This document shows positions 1 through 7,984 of a stretch of DNA of 64,000 bases, in pieces. Within the stretch, counting starts at the first letter, position 1; the number at the start of each line of letters is the position of its first letter. The DNA lies in NCBI RefSeq assembly GCF_000308495.1, contig NZ_BAFU01000248.1, positions 62,001-126,000 on the forward strand, written 5' to 3'. The stretch comes from Nocardia brevicatena NBRC 12119. Lineage in GTDB: Bacteria; Actinomycetota; Actinomycetes; Mycobacteriales; Mycobacteriaceae. The position numbers were made by a program, and so were the translations under genes. The notes below the pieces were generated by a model. That model was not told where the DNA came from. It saw nothing but the letters and a program-made list of their open reading frames with translations, and did not search any database.

Positions 1-849
1 AAAGGGCGTTGTGGAACCCGGGTTACGCCGACCGAAGCTGTTGTCGGTTTCGTCGACCACCCGTCGATGCTGCTGCGCGAGCAGCTCGCCGCCCGTACTG
101 ATCTGCCGTTGGAGACGTACCGACGGCTTGCCGACGATCCGATTCCCGGTGTCCGGGGCGAACGAGCGGAGAATCCCGCGATCGATGCCGCACTGATCCG
201 CATGTTGGCCGCCGATCGGGGCTACGACGTGCAGCGCAGGTTGGCTCACAACCGGCATGCGCCCCTCGATGTACTCGCCTGTCTTGTCGGCGCCACCAAG
301 ATCGGTTCCACCCTGCTGTCGAGGATCGCCGCCGCCTCTCCCGCCGAGGTCGAGGAACTGGCCGAGTTGCCGCATCCGGTCCTGCGGATGCTTCTGGCTC
401 AGCGACGCGATCTGCCGACTGGGATCCGTGACGCGCTCGCCGCCGATCCCGATGCGAAGGTGGTCAAATCCGTAGCGCCGCATCCGGGCCTGTCCGAAGT
501 TCAACTACGCGCGATGGTCGCACGCCATGGCGTACGCGTTCTCGCCGCAGTGGCGTCGAATCCAGACGCCTCACCGGTATTGCTGGAGGATCTGGCCCGG
601 TACAAACCCACGGTGCATAAGGCGTACCGCGAGATTGCCCGGCACCCCAATGCGACGGCTCCGTCGCTGCTTGCCTGTCTGGCGGACAGGAAAGCAAGGC
701 GTATCGCCGCTGGACACCCGGCCCTGCCGTCACCGGTCATCGTCGACCTGCTCACCGCCGACGACGACTGGCAAGTGGTGGAAGCCGCGGCCGCAAACCC
801 GTCACTACCACGTGCGGTCATGTACGAGCTGGTGCCCTGGTCATCGTGA
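1..849 (+). CDS. Leucine-rich repeat variant (LRV)-like protein, 5' partial
   Basis: The frame is open from the window edge, so the true start lies outside; the first internal ATG is at 67. The protein is built of helical repeats of about 25-35 residues with recurring elements such as HPVLRMLLAQRRDLP, HPGLSEVQLRAMVARHGVRV and NPDASPVLLEDLARY, a pattern of LRV/HEAT-like repeats in many actinobacterial cytosolic proteins. Such proteins are usually protein-binding scaffolds with no known catalysis, and no enzyme motif is visible. The gene ends just before a hairpin with a T-run, so it appears to finish its own transcription unit. The repeat architecture is seen in the sequence; the binding role is inference. 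Confidence 0.6.
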   Translation, partial: KGRCGTRVTPTEAVVGFVDHPSMLLREQLAARTDLPLETYRRLADDPIPGVRGERAENPAIDAALIRMLAADRGYDVQRRLAHNRHAPLDVLACLVGATKIGSTLLSRIAAASPAEVEELAELPHPVLRMLLAQRRDLPTGIRDALAADPDAKVVKSVAPHPGLSEVQLRAMVARHGVRVLAAVASNPDASPVLLEDLARYKPTVHKAYREIARHPNATAPSLLACLADRKARRIAAGHPALPSPVIVDLLTADDDWQVVEAAAANPSLPRAVMYELVPWSS

Positions 850-854
850 TGGGA

Positions 855-893
855 TGCACTGCCGTGGCTGGATGGCCGCGGCAGTGCACTTTT
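855..893 (+). terminator. Rho-independent terminator after the LRV-like gene
   Basis: A 13-bp stem (855-867 with 876-888, one G.U pair) with an 8-nt loop is followed directly by CTTTT. It lies 6 bases after the stop codon at 849. This is one of few hairpins here with a T-tract and is a convincing intrinsic terminator. Confidence 0.75.
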
Positions 894-996
894 CCGTATG
901 TGGGTCACCAGGCCCGGAGCAGAGTGCGTCGGGGCACGGCAAATAGCAGCCTCGAGGTCAGGCGGAGGTCAACGCATCTGGTACAGAAAGTCGGAA

Positions 997-1018
997 CCCT
1001 CCCTTCAGAGAGGGAGGG
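997..1018 (-). terminator. Hairpin downstream of paaI
   Basis: CCCTCCCT (997-1004) pairs with AGGGAGGG (1011-1018) across a 6-nt loop. It lies 26 bases beyond the paaI stop on the minus strand, so it is the probable end of the paaZ-EthD-paaI transcript. It has no clear T-run. Confidence 0.45.
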
Positions 1019-1043
1019 GGTCGGACTTCATTTGGTAGCAATG

Positions 1044-1460
1044 TCAGACGGCAGGCTTCAGCCGGCTGTCGCCTCGGAATTCGGCGATGGGATTCCCGTG
1101 CTCGTCGGTGATGGCGACGTCGTAGATTCCGCTGCGGCCGAACCGGGCCCGCTCGACAGCCACGGCCGTGAGGTGGGCGCCGGTGCGGGTCGGCCGGATG
1201 TAGCGGATATCGGCGCGCGCGGCGACCGCCGGGTGGTTGTGACTGTTGCAGGCCAGGGCGAAGGTGGTGTCTGCGAGGAGGAAGACGTATCCACCGTGGG
1301 TGATGCCATGGCCGTTGATCATGGCATCAGTGATGGTCATCTGTGCTGTGGCGTGACCGGGGCCGATGTCTATGACCTGGATGCCGAGTGCGCGGGAGGC
1401 GTTGTCGGCCTCGAACATTGCGGCCGACAGGTCCGCCGTGGTGGGGTCTGTGGATGTCAT
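1044..1460 (-). CDS. paaI: PaaI thioesterase (hydroxyphenylacetyl-CoA thioesterase)
   Basis: This 138-residue protein has the length and layout of the PaaI hotdog-fold thioesterase family. HGGYVFLLADTTFALACN near residues 59-76 is the family signature, with the Asp that activates water in the DTTFALA helix. PaaI hydrolyses stalled CoA thioesters formed during phenylacetate catabolism and frees CoA. The start is the ATG at 1460; an upstream in-frame extension looks like shadow coding. It lies 62 bases after the EthD-like gene and is the last gene of the minus-strand paa operon, consistent with a rescue enzyme for the pathway. Confidence 0.88.
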   Translation of the reverse strand: MTSTDPTTADLSAAMFEADNASRALGIQVIDIGPGHATAQMTITDAMINGHGITHGGYVFLLADTTFALACNSHNHPAVAARADIRYIRPTRTGAHLTAVAVERARFGRSGIYDVAITDEHGNPIAEFRGDSRLKPAV

Positions 1461-1522
1461 CCGGATACTCCGCGGTGGGGTAGGGGCGACCGTGCGGGCC
1501 GCGAATGCGACCCGCACGGTGG

Positions 1523-1825
1523 CTACTGTTGATGTTCGACGTACATCGTCACCGGGCCGGTGGCGAAGTTGCGCACATCCCTGGCGGCGGCCTTCATTTC
1601 GGGGGAGTTCAGGGCCTGCTGCAGCGTTTCTTCGGTTTCGAAAGCGAGATGAGCGACGGCGTAGTAGGGCGGGGTCGAACCGTCGAGGGAGGCGCACTTG
1701 GCCCAGGTGAACCCTTGCAGACCGGGCACTTTCAGGGTGAGCGGGATGTGTACGGTGCGGTAGTGCGTGTCGAACGCGGCGGGATCGGTGGGGGTGCCGT
1801 AGCAGACGGCGATCCGGCGGCTCAT
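1523..1825 (-). CDS. EthD-like small protein in the paa operon
   Basis: This 100-residue protein has the EthD (dimeric alpha/beta barrel) pattern: an N-terminal beta strand (RIAVCYGTPTDPAAFDTHY), then HIPLTLKVPGLQGFTWAKC, and a C-terminal part with SPEMKAAARDVRNFATG. EthD-type proteins are small cytosolic proteins, some needed for oxygenase systems and some lyase-like. The start codon overlaps the paaZ stop by 4 bases (ATGA), so the two are translationally coupled. It is not one of the standard paa genes; a helper or detoxifying role in phenylacetate breakdown is inference from position. Confidence 0.75.
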   Translation of the reverse strand: MSRRIAVCYGTPTDPAAFDTHYRTVHIPLTLKVPGLQGFTWAKCASLDGSTPPYYAVAHLAFETEETLQQALNSPEMKAAARDVRNFATGPVTMYVEHQQ

Positions 1826-3849
1826 ACGCTCTCTTCCTTCGGTTTGGCGACCAGGGTGAGGACGTCGTAGGTGGCAACGGCCTCGTCGTTCTGATTCGTG
1901 ACGACGGTGTCCCAGCGGACCTCGCCGTAGTCCGCGCCGCTGCGCGGGGTGATCTGCTTGGCGGTCAGGGTGACGGTGAGTTCGTCTTCGGCCTTGACCG
2001 GGGTGAGGAAGCGCAGGTTGTCCACGCCGAAGTTGGCCAGCACCGGGCCAGGAGCGGGATCGACGAACAGTCCGGCTGCCAGCGAGACCACCAGGTAGCC
2101 GTGCGCCACGATCCCGCCGAAGAGCGGATTCGCCGCTGCCGCTGCCGGATCGGTGTGGGCGTAGAAGGTGTCGCCGGTGAACTCGGCGAAGTGGGCGATA
2201 TCGTCCAGGGTGACCTGCCGCGGGCCGCCGACGATGGTGTCACCGAGGGTGAGTTCGCCGAGGTCTTTGCGGAATGGGTGCACGCCGTCGTCGACACGGG
2301 CAGAACCGGGCACCCAGCGGTTGCCGACGGCGGTGAGCACCTGTGGGCTGCCCTGGACTGCGGTGCGCTGCATATGGTGCAGCACAGCGCGGATACCGCC
2401 GAGTTCCTCGCCGCCGCCCGCACGGCCCGGGCCGCCGTGCACCAGCACCGGCAGCGGTGAACCGTGGCCCGTCGACTCCTTGGCGCCGACGGTATCCAGG
2501 ACGAGTACGCGGCCGTGGTACGGCGCCAGGCCGAGCACGATCTTGCGGGCCAGGCCGGTGTCGCCGGTGACGACGGAGGCGACCAGACTGCCTCGGCCGC
2601 GCGCGGCGAGCTCGATGACCTCGGCGGTGTCGTCGTAGCCGATTACTGTCGCCACAGGCCCGAACGGCTCGATGTCGTGTGGTTCGTCGGCGGTGTTGTC
2701 GGTGCTGCGCAACAGGATCGGCGGCAGGTAGGCGCCAGGCCCGGCCGGCGGTTCGGTGGAGCCGAAGACGATCTCGCAGCTCTTGGTCAGTGCCCGTACC
2801 GCCTGCAGCACTTCCTCGCGCTGCTCGACGTTCACCAGGGCTCCCATAGTGACGCCCGGGGTGTCCGGGGGGCCGACGACGACCTTCTCGAGCCGGACCT
2901 TCGCTGCGGCGATCACGTCGTCCACCAGGGCGTTGGGTACGAACGCGCGGCGGATTGCGGTGCACTTCTGGCCCGCCTTCGCCGTCATCTCGACCACGAG
3001 CTGTTTGACGAAGAGGTCGAACTCCGCGGATCCGGCGGTCACATCGGTGCCCAGGATCGAGGCATTGAGCGAGTCGGTCTCGGCGGTGAACCTGACACCG
3101 CGCGCGACCACCGCCTCATGGGTGCGCAGTACGCGGGCGGTGTCGGCGGAGCCGGTGAACAGGATCGAGTCCTGGACACCGAGGTGTTCGAGCAGGCTTT
3201 GACCGCTGCCGCAGACCAGCTGCACCGAACCCTCGGGCAGCAGGCCGGATTCGACGATCCGGCGGAATACCAGTTCGGTCAGGTAGGCGGTCTGTCCGGC
3301 CGGTTTCACGATGGTGGGCAGCCCGGCGATGAAGGCGGGTGCCAGCTTCTCCAGGAAGCCCCAGACCGGGAAGTTGAACGCGTTGATCTGCACCGCGACA
3401 CCGCGGCGTGAGGTGTAGATGTGCCGGCCGAGGAAGGTTCCGGCTTTGCCGAGCCGCTCGACGGCGCCGTCCAGGACGACGGTGTCGTTGGGCAGCTCGC
3501 GCCGCGCCCGGCTCGCGTAGCTGAGCAGGGTGCCGATACCGCCGTCGATATCGAGACCGGAGTCCCGCTCCGTGGCGCCGGTCGCGCGGGACAGCTCGTG
3601 GAACTCCTCCTTGCCCGCCAGCAGGGTCTGGCCCAGCTTCCCGAGCGCGGCCGCGCGCTGATGGAAGGTCAGCGCGGCAAGCGCGGGGCCGCCCACGGTG
3701 CGCGCGTAGTCCACTGCGGCAGCGTAGTCCAATCCTGTGGAGGAGAATCGGGCGATCTCGCTGCTGTCGACGGCGCTGTACACCGGCGAGCCCTCGTCGG
3801 GCGCGCTGTACCAGTTCCCTGTCACATAACTTTGCAGAAGTCTGCTCAC
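1822..3849 (-). CDS. paaZ: PaaZ bifunctional ring-opening enzyme (oxepin-CoA hydrolase / aldehyde dehydrogenase)
   Basis: The 675-residue length matches PaaZ (about 680). Residues 1-520 are an aldehyde dehydrogenase domain with AGQKCTAIRRAF carrying the catalytic Cys near residue 295 and an upstream FTAETDSLNA motif carrying the general-base Glu. Residues from about 535 are a MaoC-type hotdog hydratase domain with GDTFYAHTD and GIVAHGYLVV supplying the Asp and His. PaaZ opens oxepin-CoA and oxidises the resulting semialdehyde with NADP. Two GTG codons compete: AAGGAG sits 2 bases before GTG 3852 but 5 bases before GTG 3849, so 3849 is preferred. It is first in the minus operon, behind a probable PaaR operator. 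Confidence 0.95.
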   Translation of the reverse strand: MSRLLQSYVTGNWYSAPDEGSPVYSAVDSSEIARFSSTGLDYAAAVDYARTVGGPALAALTFHQRAAALGKLGQTLLAGKEEFHELSRATGATERDSGLDIDGGIGTLLSYASRARRELPNDTVVLDGAVERLGKAGTFLGRHIYTSRRGVAVQINAFNFPVWGFLEKLAPAFIAGLPTIVKPAGQTAYLTELVFRRIVESGLLPEGSVQLVCGSGQSLLEHLGVQDSILFTGSADTARVLRTHEAVVARGVRFTAETDSLNASILGTDVTAGSAEFDLFVKQLVVEMTAKAGQKCTAIRRAFVPNALVDDVIAAAKVRLEKVVVGPPDTPGVTMGALVNVEQREEVLQAVRALTKSCEIVFGSTEPPAGPGAYLPPILLRSTDNTADEPHDIEPFGPVATVIGYDDTAEVIELAARGRGSLVASVVTGDTGLARKIVLGLAPYHGRVLVLDTVGAKESTGHGSPLPVLVHGGPGRAGGGEELGGIRAVLHHMQRTAVQGSPQVLTAVGNRWVPGSARVDDGVHPFRKDLGELTLGDTIVGGPRQVTLDDIAHFAEFTGDTFYAHTDPAAAAANPLFGGIVAHGYLVVSLAAGLFVDPAPGPVLANFGVDNLRFLTPVKAEDELTVTLTAKQITPRSGADYGEVRWDTVVTNQNDEAVATYDVLTLVAKPKEESV

Positions 3850-3862
3850 CACGTCTCCTTGA

Positions 3863-3887
3863 ACCGTCCGTTCGGTCAGTAATTACG
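3863..3887 (-). promoter_or_regulatory. Probable PaaR (TetR) operator upstream of paaZ
   Basis: Read on the minus strand the site contains ATTACTGACCGAACGGACGG. It shares the core ATTACTGACCGAA with the site at 4591-4617 and fits, as I recall it, the Corynebacterium glutamicum PaaR motif ACTNACCG-NNCGNN-CGGTNAGT. It begins 13 bases upstream of the paaZ start and covers its ribosome-binding region. Confidence 0.7.
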
Positions 3888-3927
3888 ATCCCTTCAGGGC
3901 GGAGTCCTGTCAAGGAGGCCGCCGAAA

Positions 3928-4542
3928 TCAGGTGGTGCGCAGGCCGTCGAAGGTCAGGGCGGCCACGGCGTCGGCAAGCTGATCGGGGGTGGCGCCGCCT
4001 CGCGGGCGATACCACTCGGTGATCGAGTTGACCATGCCGAACAGCAGTCGGCCGATCAGGGCCGGATCGATATCGGGACGCAGATCACCTTCGACGGCGG
4101 CGTCTTTCGCCAGCGTCGCGACGAACTCGTCGAACTCGCGCCGTCGGGCCAGTGCGCGTCGCTCGACCGCGCTGTTCCCGCGGACCCGCAGCAGTAAGGT
4201 CACGTAGGGCAGTTCCGCGACGAGGACCTGCACGCTGCGGCGCACGAGGTGTTCGAGTCGCGCCACCGAGCGACCGCTGGTGGCCTCCGGCTCCGTAGTC
4301 GCGGCGAACAGCGCGTTGAGCGCGCGCGACAGGGCGAGGTCGAGTAGCTCCTCTTTGCTCGTTACATGGTGATAGATCGCGGATTTGCTGATCCCGAGGC
4401 GCTTGGCGAGCACTTCCATACTGGTGCCGTCGTAGCCCTTCTCGTTGAAGACCTTGACGGCGACGGACAGTAACGAGTCCAGGTCATAGCCCGGGCGCCC
4501 CGGGCCCGGTCTGCGAGTGGCGTGTGCGGAAGTCATGACCAA
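3928..4542 (-). CDS. paaR: TetR-family repressor of the paa genes (PaaR)
   Basis: This 204-residue protein has a TetR N-terminal domain: GRPGYDLDSLLSVAVKVF followed by the HTH with MEVLAKRLGISKSAIYHH near residues 40-57. The C-terminal ligand domain is typical in length. TetR proteins repress as dimers and are released by a small ligand; known PaaR proteins respond to phenylacetyl-CoA. The gene sits between the two paa operons, on the paaZ strand with a 75-base gap. Two near-identical palindromes flank it, one before each operon, so control of both is strongly suggested. Assignment as PaaR rests on context and operator match; the ligand is inference. Confidence 0.85.
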   Translation of the reverse strand: MVMTSAHATRRPGPGRPGYDLDSLLSVAVKVFNEKGYDGTSMEVLAKRLGISKSAIYHHVTSKEELLDLALSRALNALFAATTEPEATSGRSVARLEHLVRRSVQVLVAELPYVTLLLRVRGNSAVERRALARRREFDEFVATLAKDAAVEGDLRPDIDPALIGRLLFGMVNSITEWYRPRGGATPDQLADAVAALTFDGLRTT

Positions 4543-4590
4543 ATCCTCTCAGGTGTCGGCCAGTTGGTGGCGGATAATGTCGAGACCTTG

Positions 4591-4617
4591 ATTACTGACC
4601 GAATGTTCGGTAATAAT
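4591..4617 (+). promoter_or_regulatory. Probable PaaR operator upstream of the plus-strand paa operon
   Basis: ATTACTGACCGAATGTTCGGT plus flanking bases form a palindrome with a perfect core ACCGAA-TG-TTCGGT. The half ATTACTGACCGAA repeats in the paaZ operator at 3863-3887. The site lies between the divergent paaR start (4542) and the first gene of the plus operon (4645), so it could control both. Confidence 0.75.
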
Positions 4618-4644
4618 TCGACTATCGGCGACAGGAGTTGAGAC

Positions 4645-5562
4645 GTGCAGAACGTGTATCTCGTCGACGGGGCCAGGACCCCGCAGGGGCGCTACGGCGA
4701 TGCCTCGGCGCAGGTGCGTCCGGATGATTTGGCGGCCACAGTGGTCGCCGAGTCGGTGCGGTGGGCCGGTATGCCCGCCGACACCGTGCTGGGTTGGCGG
4801 TTCACCAACTCGCGCTCCACGGAGGCCGATCGGGCTGTGCTGGGTGAGTCGCCGCAGGCGCGCAAGGTGACTCTGTCCATGGGTGAGACCGCCGAAGAGG
4901 TGGCCGCCGCCGAGAACATCACCCGCGTCGAGAGCGACGCGTTCGCGCTGCGGAGTCAGCAGCGCGCCGCGGCCACGGTGGCCGCCGGGCACTTCGATCG
5001 TGAGATCGTCCCGGTCACAGTGGGCGATACCGAGGTCTCCGCCGACGAGACACCGCCCCCGGACACCACGCTGGAACCGTTGGCGCGGCTGCGGCCGGTC
5101 TTCCGCGCCGATGGAATCGTCACGGCGAGCTCCTCGGGTGCGGCCGCGCTCGCGGTGGCGAGCGAGGCGGCGGTGCGTGAACACGGTCTGACCGTGCGGG
5201 CGCGCCTCGTCGCGAGCGCGGGTGCCGGTGTCGCACCGAACGTGATGGGACTCGGACCGATCCCGTCCACCCGTAAGGCACTCGACCGTGCCGGGTGGGT
5301 GGTCACGGATCTGGATGCCGTGGAACTCAATGAGGCCTTCGCCGCTCAGTCCCCTGGGATGATCCGGCAACTGAAACTCGACGAGAAGATCGTCAACGCC
5401 GACGGCGGCGCCATCGCCCTCGGCCACCCGCTGGGTTGCTCCGGCGCGCGGATCCAGCTCACACTGCTGGGGCGGATGGAGCGCGGGAACCACCGCCGCG
5501 GACTGGCGACCCTGTGCGTGGACGTCGGCCAGGGCGTCTCGATGCCGGTGGAGGCGCCGTGA
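4645..5562 (+). CDS. PaaJ/PcaF-like thiolase lacking the nucleophilic cysteine block
   Basis: Both ends match acyl-CoA thiolases: MQNVYLVDGARTPQGRYG at the start and LNEAFA, GGAIALGHPLG and LATLCVDVGQG (the second catalytic Cys) near the end. At 305 residues it is about 95 short of the family's 400. The text runs from AGMPADTV straight into LGWRFTN, skipping the stretch that should hold the nucleophilic Cys in an LCASG-type motif; the usual GNASGINDG loop is also shortened to ASSSGAA. The frame stays open. The start is GTG 4645 with AGGAG 7 bases upstream. A normal thiolase here would release acetyl-CoA and succinyl-CoA. As read it should be inactive in thiolysis. Confidence 0.85.
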   Translation: MQNVYLVDGARTPQGRYGDASAQVRPDDLAATVVAESVRWAGMPADTVLGWRFTNSRSTEADRAVLGESPQARKVTLSMGETAEEVAAAENITRVESDAFALRSQQRAAATVAAGHFDREIVPVTVGDTEVSADETPPPDTTLEPLARLRPVFRADGIVTASSSGAAALAVASEAAVREHGLTVRARLVASAGAGVAPNVMGLGPIPSTRKALDRAGWVVTDLDAVELNEAFAAQSPGMIRQLKLDEKIVNADGGAIALGHPLGCSGARIQLTLLGRMERGNHRRGLATLCVDVGQGVSMPVEAP

Positions 5563-6302
5563 CCGAGCAGTTCCGCACCCTCGAGGTCGTCGAGAGCGAC
5601 GATCGGATCACGGTGATCCTCGACAGGCCCGAGCAGCGCAATGCCATCGACGCGGAGATGATCGCCGAACTGCACCAGGTGTGCGAGCGCCTGGAGCGGG
5701 AGCCGAAACTGTTGCTGCTCACCGGCCGCGGTGACCATTTCGCCGGCGGCGCCGACATCAACGAACTGCGCATCCGGGGCCGCGACGCGGCACTGGCCGG
5801 TATCAACAGGAACCTGTTCGATCGGGTCGCCCGGCTCCCGCTACCCACCGTCGCAGTGGTCAACGGCTACGCCCTCGGTGGCGGCGCCGAACTCGCCTAC
5901 GCCTGCGATATCCGTATCGCCACCCCTACCACCGTGTTCGCCAATCCCGAACCTGGACTGGGCATCATGGCGGCAGCGGGCGCCGCCTATCGGCTGCCCG
6001 CCCTGATCGGAGTCTCGTCGGCCAAACAGGTGCTACTCGCCGGCGCACGCATCGACGCCGAGACCGCGCTGCGCAGCGGGCTGGTCATGACGATCGTCGC
6101 GGACGGCACGCCCCTGCAGGCCGGCCACGACCTGCTCGACCGCATCGCCGGCAACTCCGCGCTGGCCCTGCGACTCACCAAGCTGGTCGTCGACGCATCC
6201 GGTCCGCGGCCGCTCGCCGACGACCTCGCCCAGGCCGTCCTGTTCGAGACGACCGACAAACACAACCGCATGACCGCATTCCTGGAGAAGAGGACTCGAT
6301 GA
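5559..6302 (+). CDS. paaF: Enoyl-CoA hydratase, PaaF type
   Basis: The start is the GTG at 5559, overlapping the thiolase stop (GTGA); 247 residues fit the crotonase family. Key motifs are GDHFAGGADINELR (oxyanion hole and CoA site), GYALGGGAELAYACDIRIA with the first catalytic Glu, and NPEPGLGIMAAAGAA with the second. In phenylacetate breakdown PaaF hydrates 2,3-dehydroadipyl-CoA to 3-hydroxyadipyl-CoA. It is tightly coupled to the thiolase and to paaH (4-base overlap ATGA). The MAAAGAA stretch replaces the more usual PGAGGTQ, so exact substrate specificity is uncertain. Confidence 0.85.
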   Translation: MTEQFRTLEVVESDDRITVILDRPEQRNAIDAEMIAELHQVCERLEREPKLLLLTGRGDHFAGGADINELRIRGRDAALAGINRNLFDRVARLPLPTVAVVNGYALGGGAELAYACDIRIATPTTVFANPEPGLGIMAAAGAAYRLPALIGVSSAKQVLLAGARIDAETALRSGLVMTIVADGTPLQAGHDLLDRIAGNSALALRLTKLVVDASGPRPLADDLAQAVLFETTDKHNRMTAFLEKRTR

Positions 6303-7174
6303 CCACCCGGACACCTGACATCGTCGCCGTCATCGGTGGCGGCCGCATGGGTGCGGGCATCGCGCAGGTGTTCGCCACCCTGGGCGGCACCGTGACCGTC
6401 GCCGAAGCCGGCGACCGAGAGGCAGCCACCGCCCGCATCACCGAGGGGCTCGAAGCGGCGGCCCGGAAAGGCGAACTCCCCGGCACCACCCCCGAGGAGG
6501 TGCTACGCAGGGTGAGCGTGGTCGGTGCGATCACCCACCTGCCCGCCGAGGCCGCGCTGGTCGTCGAAGCGGTGCCGGAGGACATCACCCTCAAGATCGA
6601 TGTGCTGGTCGCCGCGGAAAAGACCGTCGGACCCGAGGCGGTCATCGCCTCCAACACCAGCTCACTGCCGATCGGTGAACTCGGTGCCGTGCTGGCGAAC
6701 CCGGCCCGCTTCCTCGGCATGCACTTCTTCAATCCGGTGCCCGCGTCGAGCCTGGTCGAGATCGTGCGCTCGGCCGCGACCGGCGAGCCGGCAGTCGCGG
6801 AGGTGCACGACTGGGTCACCGCGCTCGGCAAGGAAGGCATTGTCGTCAACGATTTCCCCGGCTTCGCGACCAGCCGCCTCGGCGTGGCACTGGGGCTGGA
6901 GGCGATCCGCATGCTCGAGGGCGGCGTCGCCGACGCCGAGGCCATCGATCGAGCCATGGAACTGGGCTACCGGCATGCGATGGGGCCGCTGCGCTCCACC
7001 GACCTGGTCGGGTTGGATGTGCGGCTGGCCATCGCCGAACACCTGGCCGCCGAACTCGGCCCGCGCTTCGAGCCGCCACAACTATTGCGCGACAAGGTCG
7101 CTCGCGGCGAACTCGGCCGCAAGACCGGCCAGGGCTTCCACACCTGGAACACCTCGAAGAAGGAGATGCGATGA
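6299..7174 (+). CDS. paaH: 3-hydroxyacyl-CoA dehydrogenase PaaH
   Basis: This 291-residue protein begins with the NAD-binding Rossmann motif VIGGGRMGAGIAQVF, followed by SNTSSLPIGELG, the catalytic region FLGMHFFNPVPASSLVEIV and DFPGFATSRLG leading into the helical C-terminal dimerisation domain. The length equals that of short-chain 3-hydroxyacyl-CoA dehydrogenases. PaaH oxidises 3-hydroxyadipyl-CoA to 3-oxoadipyl-CoA with NAD. It overlaps its neighbours by 4 bases at both ends, so translation is coupled from the hydratase through paaG. Confidence 0.92.
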   Translation: MTTRTPDIVAVIGGGRMGAGIAQVFATLGGTVTVAEAGDREAATARITEGLEAAARKGELPGTTPEEVLRRVSVVGAITHLPAEAALVVEAVPEDITLKIDVLVAAEKTVGPEAVIASNTSSLPIGELGAVLANPARFLGMHFFNPVPASSLVEIVRSAATGEPAVAEVHDWVTALGKEGIVVNDFPGFATSRLGVALGLEAIRMLEGGVADAEAIDRAMELGYRHAMGPLRSTDLVGLDVRLAIAEHLAAELGPRFEPPQLLRDKVARGELGRKTGQGFHTWNTSKKEMR

Positions 7175-7968
7175 GCACCCCAACCACCGACCCTGTGCTC
7201 GTCGAGTCCGCCGCCGGACTCGTCACCATCACCCTGGCCCGGGCGGAGGCGGCCAACGCGTTGAACACCGCGGTCAAGGAAGCGCTGCTCGCAGCGGTGC
7301 GCAAGGTGGGCGAGGACTCAACCGCACGGGCTGTGCTGTTGCGGGCCGAGGGTAAGCACTTCTGCGTGGGCCAGGACCTGGCCGAGCACGCGGACGCGCT
7401 GCGCGCCGGCCCCGGGCCCGCCATGAGCACCATCGCCGAGCACTACAACCCGCTGATCACCGCCTTGGCCGAGCTCGACATCCCGGTGATCGCCGCGGTG
7501 AACGGCGCCTGCGTCGGCGCCGGTCTGGGCCTGGCGCTGGCCGCCGACATCCGGGTCGCCGCCGATAACGCCACCTTCGCCACCGCGTTCACCGGCATCG
7601 GCCTGGCGAGCGACTCCGGGCTGAGTCATGCCCTGACCCGCAGCCTCGGCGCCGGCCGCGCCGCCGGACTGCTGTTGCTGGGCGACAAGATCACCGCCGA
7701 ACAGGCCGAATCATGGGGCCTGGTGCATCGCCGCGTGCCTGCGACGGAGTTGGCGCAGACCGCGCGCACCATCGCGGCGCGCTTGGCCGCGGGCCCGACC
7801 GCCGCGTATCGGGCGGTCAAAGACCTGATCCGCCATAGCGACGACGAGCTGGACGGCGCGCTGGAGCGCGAGCGCGCCGTCCAGGAGGAACTCGGTGCGA
7901 CCGACGACCATCGCAACGCGGTCGCGGCGTTCCTCGACAAGACCACCCCCGTGTTCACGGGCCGATGA
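7171..7968 (+). CDS. paaG: PaaG, 1,2-epoxyphenylacetyl-CoA isomerase (crotonase family)
   Basis: This 265-residue crotonase carries [18 protein letters not shown] and [31 protein letters not shown] shows the Asp, in place of the hydratase Glu, that is typical of PaaG isomerases. PaaG turns the ring epoxide into oxepin-CoA, the substrate of PaaZ, and can also isomerise a double bond later in the pathway. It overlaps paaH by 4 bases and precedes paaA by 16 bases, placing it directly before the epoxidase that makes its substrate. Confidence 0.9.
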   Translation: MSTPTTDPVLVESAAGLVTITLARAEAANALNTAVKEALLAAVRKVGEDSTARAVLLRAEGKHFCVGQDLAEHADALRAGPGPAMSTIAEHYNPLITALAELDIPVIAAVNGACVGAGLGLALAADIRVAADNATFATAFTGIGLASDSGLSHALTRSLGAGRAAGLLLLGDKITAEQAESWGLVHRRVPATELAQTARTIAARLAAGPTAAYRAVKDLIRHSDDELDGALERERAVQEELGATDDHRNAVAAFLDKTTPVFTGR

Positions 7969-7984
7969 GAAGAGACGGCCGATC

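Noticed and set aside
2464-3411. Plus-strand open frame of over 300 codons inside paaZ
   Set aside because: It is the complement of a high-GC coding sequence with low-complexity composition; paaZ is secure.
4549-5493. Long minus-strand open frame opposite the thiolase
   Set aside because: It is antisense to a gene with clear family motifs, is rich in Arg/Gly/His, and has no ribosome site or domain.
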